From G013214665 sp964649815 (GTDB taxonomy: Bacteria > Pseudomonadota > Alphaproteobacteria > Rhodobacterales > Rhodobacteraceae), in the NCBI GenBank assembly GCA_964649815.1, contig CAZYQC010000003.1:1-64000 (forward strand): 64,000 nt of DNA, read 5' to 3'. Both the position numbers and the translations under genes were made by a program. The notes under the pieces were generated by a model. The model saw only the letters and a program-made list of their open reading frames with translations. It searched no databases and was not told the DNA's origin. The stretch's first letter is position 1. The number at the start of each line of letters is the position of its first letter. Below are positions 9,107 to 16,633 of the stretch, piece by piece.

Positions 9107-9982
9107 CTATGGAGCGATAAACGTCACGCCGGGAATGCGCTGGATCGTATAGACATCTTGATCATAGATGTCTCCCAAAGCGTTGATGAGCGGTTCGTCC
9201 CACCCGGGCAGATCCAGCTCTTCTTCGATTTCATCTTCTAGGGCGAATTTGTCCAAAAAGGCCGCGATGACGCGGCGCTTTTGCATCTCGGTCATTTCTG
9301 GATGGCTGGAAAGATAAGACCGAAAGCGCTGCATGCCCTCGTTTGACATGATTTCCGACAGCAAATCGAAGCCGCCCACGATCTTTTCGCCGTGTTCCAA
9401 TCCCCCAATCTCGCGGATGATCTGCGCCCAGATCAGCGGGGTATCTTCGTTACACCAGACGGTGATTTGCGCGTTGGGTGCGGCATCGCGCAAGACTGCA
9501 ACCGTGTCGGACCATTTGATCAGATAGGGATCTGCTCCGCGCAAAAAGCTTGCCATGTCTTCGTGCGGCGAGGCGTCAAAGATCAAGGGCAGGAACGTCG
9601 CAGGATCGCGGATCGCCAGAAAGATCTCGAGGTCGTCATTCGGGAACAACGATGTCAGCGCTTCGATCCGCTCTTGGGCCATGACATAGAGCTGCCCATT
9701 GCGCAGGCATGCGCGAGGGGCGCCAAAGATGTTGGCATGGCTCATGATGATGCGATCGGCGGTCTGGTCGTCCAGAAAGGCATCCAGCAAAATGTCGCGC
9801 GCATCAGCAGAGGCCGGCCCCTCTTTGAGCGCGGCAAAGGTCTGATTTAGCAACCGGCGATACTTGCCCGGTCCAGGCACGGCGATGCCCCGCTTTGCGA
9901 ACTCTTCCTTGTTGCGCAGAAGGCATTTCATCAGCCTTTCTTCTTCGGTGAAGTGTGCGCCGATATGTAAAACGATCTGCAT
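9107..9982 (-). CDS. Diverged sulfotransferase-like protein
   Basis: 291 residues. The start MQIVLHIGAHFTEEE resembles the first strand of roseobacter sulfotransferase-like proteins (usually LHIGAPKTGTT), but the PAPS-binding Lys-Thr-Gly-Thr loop is replaced by HFTEEER, so catalysis as a PAPS sulfotransferase is doubtful. The ATG at 9982 begins the conserved part; an ATG exists 28 codons upstream with no supporting similarity. It is convergent with gapR, 19 bp apart. Its role is unknown. Confidence 0.7.
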   Translation of the reverse strand: MQIVLHIGAHFTEEERLMKCLLRNKEEFAKRGIAVPGPGKYRRLLNQTFAALKEGPASADARDILLDAFLDDQTADRIIMSHANIFGAPRACLRNGQLYVMAQERIEALTSLFPNDDLEIFLAIRDPATFLPLIFDASPHEDMASFLRGADPYLIKWSDTVAVLRDAAPNAQITVWCNEDTPLIWAQIIREIGGLEHGEKIVGGFDLLSEIMSNEGMQRFRSYLSSHPEMTEMQKRRVIAAFLDKFALEDEIEEELDLPGWDEPLINALGDIYDQDVYTIQRIPGVTFIAP

Positions 9983-10124
9983 GATATGCGATAAGTGCTG
10001 CCTGTTGCTTTGGGTCTTGGTATACCGCGTTCCGCGTCTGTTGCCAGCCGTCTGATGGAAATTCAATTTCGCTGCGAAAACCCTCTTGCGCCTCGCCGCG
10101 TCATTCGGTATCGCACCCGCCAGT

Positions 10125-10200
10125 GCCCCTATAGCTCAGCTGGTAGAGCAACTGATTTGTAATCAGTAGGTCCGCGGTTCGAGTCCGTGTGGGGGCACCA
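10125..10200 (+). tRNA. tRNA-Thr (anticodon UGU)
   Basis: A complete cloverleaf with encoded CCA. The acceptor stem pairs GCCCCTA with TGGGGGC (one G-U). The D-arm is AGCTCAGCTGGTAGAGC, the anticodon stem CTGAT/ATCAG surrounds TTGTAAT with anticodon TGT, and the T-arm carries GGTTCGAGTC. It reads threonine ACA/ACG codons. The stretch from 10201 to 10379 after it shows no gene. Confidence 0.97.
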
Positions 10201-10379
10201 TCTCTTCCAAAAAGTGCGATCTTATGACTGCCCGCTAAGGTGCCTGTGCGCCTGTCCGTTCGCAACGGAGCGGCGGATCTAAGGTTTGGCGACAGCGACA
10301 GGGGCCCACGTTGGAGTGTGCGCCAGTCTGTCGTTGCCGCAGTCTGTGCGGGCCTGCTGGACTTGAGGGATTTCGCGCT

Positions 10380-10405
10380 GCCCTTAGGCGTTTGAGCTTA
10401 AGGGC
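10380..10405 (-). terminator. Hairpin downstream of the puc-linked repeat gene
   Basis: GCCCTTA (10380-10386) pairs with TAAGGGC (10399-10405) around a 12-base loop, 19 bp past the stop of the repeat-protein gene. There is no T-run on the minus strand, so it is a weak candidate for the end of the puc transcript. Confidence 0.4.
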
Positions 10406-10423
10406 AGGGCGCAGAGATCGGTC

Positions 10424-11518
10424 TTAGGCGCTCGTCTTTGTGTGAGGGAAGATAAAGTTCGCCATGTATTTGTGACCGGGCACAATGTGATCAAACGGGA
10501 ACTTCGCCATGTGTTTGTGCCCCGGCACAATATGCGCAAAGGGGAACTTGGCCATGAATTTGTGCCCTGGCACCAAGAGGCCAAACGGGAAGCGCCCATA
10601 GCGGACCTTGTGTGACACCAGATGACCAAACGGGAATTTGGCCATGTGCTTGTGGCCGGGGACGATGTGATCAAACGGGAACTTGGCTTGATACTTGTGG
10701 CCCGGGATCAGTGCGTTTTCGCCCTGTTTGCCATTGATCAACAAAGGGAAAGGCCAGTTCGCCATTCTTCTGTGGCCGGGAACCAAATGCGCAAAGGGGA
10801 ACTTTGCCATGAACTTGTGTCCCGGCACCAAAAGGCCAAAGGGAAAGCGTCCATAGCGGACGTTGTGCGGCACAAGATGACCGAATGGGAAACGGCCATA
10901 GCGAACGTTGTGTGGAACCAGATGCGCAAAGGGGAACTTTGCCATGTACTTTTGGCCCGGCACCAACAGCCCGAACGGAAAGCGCCCAAATCGGGTCCGA
11001 CCGGACAGCAAAAGCCCAATCGGCTTGCTTGCCATGCGCCCATGACGCGGCACGACGGACCCGGTAAAGGGCTTTCGGCGGCTGATCAATCCAAAGGGCC
11101 AATCGGCCATATGGAAGGTGCTGTCGGTCTTGTCACCAGGGCGCGTCAGCATGTGCTGATGATCGCGCATCACCGACAGGGTCGGTCTTCGTGTATCTGG
11201 AACCTCGACCTCTTCTACGAGGTCGGCAATGGCGGGGGCGCCGAATTCGGCGGTCACGTCTCGGGTGATGGCTGCGACGCCCAGTGGCCGGAACCCGGCG
11301 TGGACCAGCAACACAGCGCCGCCGTTTTCCAGTTTTTCCGCATACGCCTTGGCCGTTTCAGGCGCGACCTTGGCCGCGATCAGTGCCTCTTCAACGCCGT
11401 CCGAAGGCTCAAACGTGCGCATGATTTTCTGTTGAAACCGGCGACGGTAGAATAGCTCGTGGCGCGCAGCTTTCAGGTTTGCCGCGCTGTCGAAATACCG
11501 CGTGATGATATGAGTCAT
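10424..11518 (-). CDS. PucC-linked repeat protein: N-terminal domain plus array of 15-residue FPF...VPG repeats
   Basis: 364 residues, not recognised as a named family. Residues 1-125 look globular (MTHIITRYFDSAANLKAARH... GAVLLVHAGFRPLGVAAITRD), distantly like stress-protein domains. From about residue 140 the chain consists of 15-residue units of the form F-P-F-x-[HL]-[LIV]-V-P-[GH]-x-[KV]-x-[MY]-[AG]-[KR]. Eleven units in exact register fill residues 165-254 and 280-354, with a 25-residue variant at 255-279 and degenerate units before 165. Units are rich in His, Lys/Arg and Phe, with no membrane helix or signal peptide. Its ATG overlaps the pucC stop (ATGA), so it is translated with the antenna assembly factor. 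A role in LH2 assembly, pigment handling or membrane packing is inference from position only. Confidence 0.85.
   Translation of the reverse strand: MTHIITRYFDSAANLKAARHELFYRRRFQQKIMRTFEPSDGVEEALIAAKVAPETAKAYAEKLENGGAVLLVHAGFRPLGVAAITRDVTAEFGAPAIADLVEEVEVPDTRRPTLSVMRDHQHMLTRPGDKTDSTFHMADWPFGLISRRKPFTGSVVPRHGRMASKPIGLLLSGRTRFGRFPFGLLVPGQKYMAKFPFAHLVPHNVRYGRFPFGHLVPHNVRYGRFPFGLLVPGHKFMAKFPFAHLVPGHRRMANWPFPLLINGKQGENALIPGHKYQAKFPFDHIVPGHKHMAKFPFGHLVSHKVRYGRFPFGLLVPGHKFMAKFPFAHIVPGHKHMAKFPFDHIVPGHKYMANFIFPHTKTSA
10457..11026 (-). repeat. In-frame 45-bp tandem repeat array within the puc-linked gene
   Basis: Successive 45-bp units encode the 15-residue repeats of residues 165-354, broken by one 75-bp variant (residues 255-279). 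A larger block of three units is present twice, 255 bp apart: 10757-10891 and 10502-10636 (residues 210-254 and 295-339). Across 21 aligned codons encoding R-FPFGLLVPGHKFMAK-FPFAH in the two blocks I count seven base differences, all synonymous. Confidence 0.9.
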
Positions 11519-12942
11519 GGTTCCTCCACTGGCTCGGGTCGTGGTTTGAAGACCAAACCGCCGCTACGGCGCGTCGCAAGCTGGAAGCTGGCCAATATCG
11601 CAAGGATCAAGAAAACTACTTCGATCATGAAGACTACAGTATAGGGTGTTTGACGCTGAAGGCCCGGATAAAATGATCCAAGGGCCAGCAGGTCCCGCAT
11701 GAGGCCCGCCAAGGAAAAGCCGATGCCAGCGCATGTCGCCTGCACGGCCCCCCACATCCCAAGCGACAGCCCAATTTGTTCTTTCGGGGCAGAGCCAATA
11801 ATCGCCGTGAGCGTTGCATGCCCGAAAAGACCAGCCCCCAAACCGGTAAGCAAGACGCCGCAAACGAAGACCAGACCGCCGCCATAGACGGACGATAGAA
11901 TTATGAGGACAAAGCCGGGAATGCCAATGGCGGCTCCGACTGTGGACAGGCCCACAGCGTCCCGGCGTTCGCTGAGCCACCGTGCGGCCAGAGAAAAGCC
12001 CACGAATGTCCCGCCCGCAAGGATCGCGGTCAGACGGGTGGTTTCAGCAACGGAAAAGCCTAGTGCATGGCCGCCATACGGTTCTAGCAACACGTCGGCC
12101 ATCGAAAACCCAAAGGTGCCAAAGCCCAAAACGATCAGCAGGTTTTTCATGCCGGGCTTGCGCATGAGGGCCTTCCACGACACCCAAAAATCTTGCGCCG
12201 GCGCGCTTTGCATCTCTTGCGCGCGCTGGCGGTTGCGGGGCTCTTGTTTCCACATCGCAAAGAGGTTGAGCGCCACGGTCACGACGGCAGAGCCCTGGAT
12301 AACCTGGATCATGCGACCGGGCGTGTATTCCGTCAAAAGCGCTCCGAAGATAAGGGCGCTGGCCACCATGCCCAGCAGCAGCATCACATACATCAAGCCG
12401 ACCACCTTTGGCCGGTCTTCTTCGCGGACCAGATCTGTTGCCAGCGCCAAGCCGACCGTCTGAACCATGTGCCCGCCAGCGCCGACAAGCAGAAATGCCA
12501 GGGCAGCCGAACTCAGGCCCACCCAACGCGGCGCGTCCACAGCCTCGGCGTATCCAGACAGAACCAGCAGCGCAAAAGGCATGATGGCAAAGCCGCCAAA
12601 CTGATACATGGTGCCTTTCCAAATGTAGGGAAGGCGGCGCAGCCCCAAGGCGGATTTGTGCGTGTCTGATTTGAACCCGATGAACGCTCGGATCGGTGCC
12701 GACAAAAGCGGCAAGGCCAGCATCATCGCAACAAGTGTTGCGGGCACTTCTAGCTCGACGATCATGACCCGATTTAATGTGCCGACCATCAAAACCAGCG
12801 CCATGCCAACGGTGACCTGGAACAGGGACAGTCTTAGAAGTTGGGAAAGAGGTACGCGTTCGGTCGCGACATCAGCAAAGGGCAAATACTTTGGCGCGAT
12901 GCGCGTCAGCTTTTGCAAGGCTATGGTACGAAGCGTATTCAT
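11515..12942 (-). CDS. pucC: PucC, LH2 antenna assembly protein (LhaA/PucC/Bch2 family MFS-like)
   Basis: 475 residues with about twelve membrane helices, a member of the MFS-derived bacteriochlorophyll-delivery family required for LH2 assembly. Family features seen include LRLSLFQVTVGMALVLMVG near the N-terminus, the RAFIGFKSDTHKSALGLRR loop between helices 2 and 3, and PYIWKGT. It follows pucBA at the normal place in a puc operon and overlaps the repeat-protein gene by ATGA. It acts in the photosynthetic inner membrane. Confidence 0.95.
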   Translation of the reverse strand: MNTLRTIALQKLTRIAPKYLPFADVATERVPLSQLLRLSLFQVTVGMALVLMVGTLNRVMIVELEVPATLVAMMLALPLLSAPIRAFIGFKSDTHKSALGLRRLPYIWKGTMYQFGGFAIMPFALLVLSGYAEAVDAPRWVGLSSAALAFLLVGAGGHMVQTVGLALATDLVREEDRPKVVGLMYVMLLLGMVASALIFGALLTEYTPGRMIQVIQGSAVVTVALNLFAMWKQEPRNRQRAQEMQSAPAQDFWVSWKALMRKPGMKNLLIVLGFGTFGFSMADVLLEPYGGHALGFSVAETTRLTAILAGGTFVGFSLAARWLSERRDAVGLSTVGAAIGIPGFVLIILSSVYGGGLVFVCGVLLTGLGAGLFGHATLTAIIGSAPKEQIGLSLGMWGAVQATCAGIGFSLAGLMRDLLALGSFYPGLQRQTPYTVVFMIEVVFLILAILASFQLATRRSGGLVFKPRPEPVEEP

Positions 12943-13009
12943 CAGAAGTCTTTAGTTTGCCGGGTCCCGACCGTTCCTTGCCCAGCGGTCGAGATTTCCG
13001 GAGGTATCA

Positions 13010-13027
13010 TTGGGCGAAATCGCCCAA
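13010..13027 (-). promoter_or_regulatory. Intercistronic stem-loop between pucA and pucC
   Basis: TTGGGCGATTTCGCCCAA on the minus strand is a perfect palindromic stem (7-8 bp, tiny loop) 10 bp past the pucA stop. In Rhodobacter, hairpins in this gap protect the short pucBA mRNA and lower pucC expression. The same role is likely here. No T-run follows, so partial termination is less likely. Confidence 0.65.
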
Positions 13028-13037
13028 CAAAAGCCGT

Positions 13038-13385
13038 CTACTCCAAAGAGACGAGCGACTTTTTGTCGACCGAGGCCAGGACTTGCGGTGGTTTCAGAGT
13101 TGCCTCTGCCACTGTTCCGTCCGGAAGCATGACGCGAATGTCGCGCGTGCCGTCGGCTTGGTCGATGACATAAGCCGCCTTGGATGTTGTCTCGTTTTTC
13201 AGGACATCTGCTGCCGCAGTCTGATCTCCTGTGCCCAAAGGCTGACCGGACAAAAAGTCCGACACCCATGACGTGTTGCTCAGGACGGCAACATGCACAG
13301 CAAACGAACCAACTGCGACCGCGCCCAGAAATACTGGAACACCAACCGCTGGCGGTACAACAAGCCACATTTTTGCATTGTTCAT
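13038..13385 (-). CDS. pucA: LH2 antenna alpha subunit with C-terminal extension
   Basis: 115 residues, about twice the usual LH2 alpha length. Residues 1-47 align without gaps to Rhodoblastus acidophilus LH2 alpha: MNNAKMWLVV start, single membrane helix, bacteriochlorophyll ligand His31, then W40. The two residues that tune B850, Tyr44 and Trp/Tyr45 in LH2, are Phe44 and Leu45 here, as in LH3 (B800-820). Residues about 48-115 form a polar tail (GTGDQTAAADVLKNE... VASVDKKSLVSLE) expected on the periplasmic side; a long alpha tail is known for Rhodobacter sphaeroides puc2A. It lies 12 bp after pucB. Confidence 0.93.
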   Translation of the reverse strand: MNNAKMWLVVPPAVGVPVFLGAVAVGSFAVHVAVLSNTSWVSDFLSGQPLGTGDQTAAADVLKNETTSKAAYVIDQADGTRDIRVMLPDGTVAEATLKPPQVLASVDKKSLVSLE

Positions 13386-13397
13386 GACATCACCCCC

Positions 13398-13553
13398 TTA
13401 GCCGAGCCAAGGCGTTGTGTACGCCACGAGAATGTGGGCAAGCAGAGCTATGAGGCCAAACACACGGGTGCCATCGATAAGATAGCTGTGCACCTCTTCT
13501 GCTTCTCTTAGGTTTAGGCCGGTTGGCCAAACCTTATCTGGATCGTCGGACAT
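13398..13553 (-). CDS. pucB: LH2 antenna beta subunit
   Basis: 51-residue one-helix antenna polypeptide. The sequence EEVHSYLIDGTRVFGLIALLAH corresponds to the beta-subunit core (split here by H22, R30 and H40): H40 is the B850 ligand and H22 and R30 lie near B800. It ends TTPWLG as is typical. The start is MSDDPDKVWP with GAAGGAGA about seven bases upstream. It is the first gene of the puc operon, directly downstream of two PpsR-type palindromes. Confidence 0.95.
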   Translation of the reverse strand: MSDDPDKVWPTGLNLREAEEVHSYLIDGTRVFGLIALLAHILVAYTTPWLG

Positions 13554-13667
13554 AACCGATCTCCTTCTTAGTTTGATACGGAGACGACGGTGGGTGCGCG
13601 GAGATGAACAACCACACGTGCGCCTCCCCCAACAACAGCATTTTGCGGTAGCCGGTGCCGCGAATGG

Positions 13668-13711
13668 TGTAATCTTTGATGGACATAGTAAAGTGTAAAC
13701 TTTAAATGACA
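13668..13711 (-). promoter_or_regulatory. Two tandem PpsR/CrtJ-type operators upstream of pucB
   Basis: Two exact TGT-N12-ACA palindromes: TGTAATCTTTGATGGACA at 13668-13685 and TGTAAACTTTAAATGACA at 13694-13711, separated by eight bases. This spacing and motif are what the oxygen/light repressor PpsR (CrtJ) binds cooperatively in front of puc and bch genes. They lie 115-158 bp before the pucB start codon. No ppsR gene is in the window. Confidence 0.8.
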
Positions 13712-14096
13712 TTGCTGTTGCGATGCATCAGACGTCTGTTGTTGCATCCGCGCCATCGCGAAATGGTTGAAAAGTCAAGCAGTATCAGTTGCCTAAGCGT
13801 CAACTGCGCAGTGGGAAAACACCGGTCATCCACGGGCCCCGTCAGAAAACGCGGCTCTTCATGGCCTCGGCGCGGGCTGATTTAGGGTTGTTCACAGGGG
13901 CTTTGCGACACTTGTGCGGCGATTCGCGGGGTCCCGTTCTGACCTCTTACTCAGCTGTCTGAACGTTGGGAAAAAAGGGGGGGTACAGCGCTATTCCAAG
14001 CCGTCACGCCCTGCGAAAAACGGAACGCTTTGCAGAGCACGGCAACCCGCATTTCGCTGAATTTGGGGGGGCTCGTCGTTGCGAGACATGGGAAAA
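13712..14096. other. Gene-free stretch between the puc promoter and dps
   Basis: About 385 bp with no convincing coding region or RNA gene. It contains the upstream flank of the puc promoter and, at its right end, a G-rich run near 13976-13983. A short open frame at 13966-14208 lacks a ribosome binding site and family resemblance. Confidence 0.5.
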
Positions 14097-14126
14097 GGCA
14101 CCCAAAACCAGGGGTGGGTGCCTTTT
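14097..14126 (-). terminator. Rho-independent terminator of dps
   Basis: GGCACCCA (14097-14104) pairs perfectly with TGGGTGCC (14115-14122), flanked by AAAA and TTTT on both sides, so it works in both directions. It sits 17 bp past the dps stop on the minus strand. Confidence 0.85.
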
Positions 14127-14142
14127 CATATTCCGACAGACA

Positions 14143-14613
14143 TTACGACAGATGACTGCGCATCATCCACGCAAATTTCTCATGCGTCTGGCCGCGTGCG
14201 ATACATAAATCCTCGGTCAACGCATCGCCAAGTTCGGCTGCAAGGCTTCCGGCGCTGGCCAGCGTGGCGGCCACGGTTTCTTGCGCTGTTTGCATCGCTT
14301 TGAGCATCTCTTGGTCCGATGCGCGGCCATCATGTTCCACCACTTTCGAGCGCCCCAGCATGCTTGCAAAGGTGCCCTCAGCATGCGCATCCAAGGCTCT
14401 GATCCGCTCTGCGAGGTCATCTTGCGCGGCAAAGTGATCTTCGTAGACTTGTTGGAAGAGATCATGCAGCGGTCCAAAGGACATGCCTTTGACATTCCAA
14501 TGAAAATTTTGCGCCATCATGGTCGTGATCGTCGTTTCAGCCAAGGCTTGATTAAGCGCGTCGGCAATAGCTGTACGCGCATTTGTCGACAAAGCAGCGG
14601 CGGGTTGTGTCAT
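14143..14613 (-). CDS. dps: Dps-family ferritin-like DNA-protecting protein
   Basis: 156-residue four-helix ferritin-like protein that oxidises and stores iron and shields DNA under oxidative stress. The inter-subunit ferroxidase ligands are in place: H38 (FHWNVKG), H50 (PLH), then D65 and E69 in AQDDLAERI. Start MTQPAAALS was chosen at 14613, with AAGGA about seven bases before it. Single-gene unit with its own terminator. Confidence 0.93.
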   Translation of the reverse strand: MTQPAAALSTNARTAIADALNQALAETTITTMMAQNFHWNVKGMSFGPLHDLFQQVYEDHFAAQDDLAERIRALDAHAEGTFASMLGRSKVVEHDGRASDQEMLKAMQTAQETVAATLASAGSLAAELGDALTEDLCIARGQTHEKFAWMMRSHLS

Positions 14614-14925
14614 TGGTTTATCCTTTCCATGCGATCGCGATTGACGCGACAGGTCGGCATCTCTGCATCTCAAGTTAGACATGAAGATCGGGATAACAAG
14701 ATGTTTTTAGAATTATTCTAAGTTGGGCAGCGCGCCTTGCGAAATCTTGTGCAGCTTATGCCTCTGCGCGCGGTATCGGGGCTGCGAATAGGGGTGCTTT
14801 CCTTCGCTCCGCGTGCCCCAAAGCCGACGGCGCTGGCGCCGACTTTGATTGCCATAAACTCAGCCAACCCGCCAGTTTTTGGTATATTGAACGCCGTCAG
14901 AGACAGGCCTTTTGCAAGGCAGTAC
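14614..14925. other. Gene-free stretch between dps promoter and GMC oxidoreductase 3' end
   Basis: About 310 bp. The left part should hold the dps promoter. A short GC-rich palindrome CGGCGC-TG-GCGCCG lies at 14828-14841, possibly part of the transcript end of the GMC gene. I see no coding sequence. Confidence 0.45.
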
Positions 14926-16524
14926 CTAAGCGGCGCCTGCCAAGACCAAGTCACTTGCTTTTTCGCCGATCATGATCGCGGGCGCGTTCGTGTTGCCAGA
15001 CACGATTTCCGGCATGATCGAGCAATCCGCAACGCGCAATCCGCTTATGCCGTGGACGCTCAGCTTTTCGTCGACCACGGCCATTGGGTCCTGTCCCATC
15101 TTGCAGGTGCCCGTCGGGTGATAGATCGAGGCCGTGTTGCTGCGCGTCCAATCCAGGGTCGCTTCGTAGTCGTTCATGTCCAGCTCGGGATGCGGTCGGA
15201 ATTCCTCCGAAATCTTCGAGGTCAACGGCGCGTGACGCGCAATGCGGCGCGCAATGTTCACGCCGTCCACGATCGTGCGGCAGTCATTCTCGGTCGAGAG
15301 ATAGTTGGGAATGATCTTGGGATAGGTCCGGCCGTCCGCGCTCGCCAAGCGGATCTCTCCGCGGGACTCGGGCCGCAACTGGCAAACAGACATCGTAAAG
15401 GCGGAAAACTTGTCCGCGCCTTTGCCTGGGTTTTCCGCTGACAGCGGCTGAACGTGGAATTGCACGTCCGGTGTTTCCAGGTCTTCGCGCGTTTTCATGA
15501 AACCTGTCGCAAGGCTTGCCGCCATCGTCATCGGACCTGCCCGGAACATCAGGTATTTCAACCCGATCCGCGCCTGCCCAAAGAGGCTAGAGACCTCGTC
15601 GTTCAGAGTTGGTTCATTGCATTTGTAGACAAGCCGCGCTTGCAGGTGGTCTTGCAGGTTTTGGCCCACACCGGGCAGATCGACCAACGTCTCGATGCCG
15701 TGCTCACCCAGTTGATCGCTGGGCCCAATCCCCGACAGCATGAGGATCTGCGGCGAATTGATCGCGCCGCCGGACAGAATGATCTCACGATTGGCTTTGA
15801 CGACCTGCTGCCGCCCGGCGCGATCACGGTACGTCACTGAGGTCGCGCGTTTGCCGTCAAGGCCAATCTTTTCGACCAGGGCATGCGTGACGATCTGCAG
15901 ATTGTCGCGTGATTTGGCAGGGTTGAGATAAGCCACTGCCGAAGAACAGCGTCTGCCATTGTGGCTGGTCAACTGGAAAAAGCCGACACCTTCTTGATCG
16001 GCGCCATTGTAATCGGGGTTGTATTTGTACCCAGCCGCCTGTGCTGCGGCGACCCAGGCATCGGTGATCGGGCGCTGGATCCGCATGTTCGATACCGACA
16101 GGGGCCCTTCGTCGCCGTGATAGGCATCCGCACCGCGTTCATTGTTTTCCGCCCGCTTGAACAGCGGCAGCACGTCTTCCCAACCCCAACCGGCGTTCCC
16201 CATCTGGCGCCAGCGGTCATAATCCTGCGGTTGGCCACGCACATAGAGAAGACCATTCAGCGACGAAGACCCGCCCAAGACTTTGCCACGGGGCCATTCA
16301 ATCGAGCGGCCATTCAACCCAGGATCAGGTTCGGTCTTATAGCACCAATCGACGCTCGGGTTGTGGATGGTTTTGAAATACCCCACCGGAATATGGATCC
16401 ACGGGTTGATGTCTTTGCCACCTGCTTCCAGCAAAATCACCTTGTGTGCTGGGTTTTCGCTAAGGCGATTGGCCAAAACGCAGCCCGCTGAGCCTGCGCC
16501 AATAATGACAAAGTCTGCCTCCAT
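14926..16524 (-). CDS. GMC-family FAD oxidoreductase (choline dehydrogenase-like)
   Basis: 532 residues. The N-terminal dinucleotide fold is IIGAGSAGCVLANRL, the GMC signature 1 region contains PRGKVLGGSSSLNGLLYVRG (split across residues about 77-97), and the catalytic-His region reads YHPTGTCKMG near the C-terminus, followed by GNTNAPAIMIGEKA. Start MEADFVIIG has GGGAGG eight bases upstream. It oxidises a primary or secondary alcohol; choline dehydrogenase is the best-known relative, but no betaine aldehyde dehydrogenase/BetI pair is adjacent. It is divergent from the TRAP transporter genes, so co-regulation is likely. Confidence 0.88.
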   Translation of the reverse strand: MEADFVIIGAGSAGCVLANRLSENPAHKVILLEAGGKDINPWIHIPVGYFKTIHNPSVDWCYKTEPDPGLNGRSIEWPRGKVLGGSSSLNGLLYVRGQPQDYDRWRQMGNAGWGWEDVLPLFKRAENNERGADAYHGDEGPLSVSNMRIQRPITDAWVAAAQAAGYKYNPDYNGADQEGVGFFQLTSHNGRRCSSAVAYLNPAKSRDNLQIVTHALVEKIGLDGKRATSVTYRDRAGRQQVVKANREIILSGGAINSPQILMLSGIGPSDQLGEHGIETLVDLPGVGQNLQDHLQARLVYKCNEPTLNDEVSSLFGQARIGLKYLMFRAGPMTMAASLATGFMKTREDLETPDVQFHVQPLSAENPGKGADKFSAFTMSVCQLRPESRGEIRLASADGRTYPKIIPNYLSTENDCRTIVDGVNIARRIARHAPLTSKISEEFRPHPELDMNDYEATLDWTRSNTASIYHPTGTCKMGQDPMAVVDEKLSVHGISGLRVADCSIMPEIVSGNTNAPAIMIGEKASDLVLAGAA

Positions 16525-16588
16525 TCCGGCGACCTCCCTGGATTCGTGCAAAAAAGACTATGCAAGTTTAAAGAAGTCGGCTAGCTTT

Positions 16589-16601
16589 TTTTGATACAAA
16601 A
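16589..16601. promoter_or_regulatory. Candidate operator in the GMC/TRAP divergent promoter
   Basis: TTTTG-ATA-CAAAA is a perfect 5-3-5 inverted repeat in the 109-bp space between the divergent starts at 16524 and 16634. It is a plausible site for the IclR or GntR regulator encoded downstream. This is symmetry only, with no second copy nearby. Confidence 0.4.
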
Positions 16602-16633
16602 CGTCTCAATAATTGCGTGTATGGGAGGATAAC

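Noticed and set aside
10457..11026. Direct repeats of 45 bp as a CRISPR array
   Set aside because: Units are contiguous with no spacers, stay in frame, and vary at synonymous sites. It is a coding repeat.
13966..14208. Small plus-strand open frame between puc and dps
   Set aside because: It runs through the dps terminator and into dps in antisense, with no ribosome binding site or similarity.
14926..16524. True choline dehydrogenase BetA
   Set aside because: No betB/betI neighbours with it and GMC enzymes are too broad in substrate. Only the family is called.
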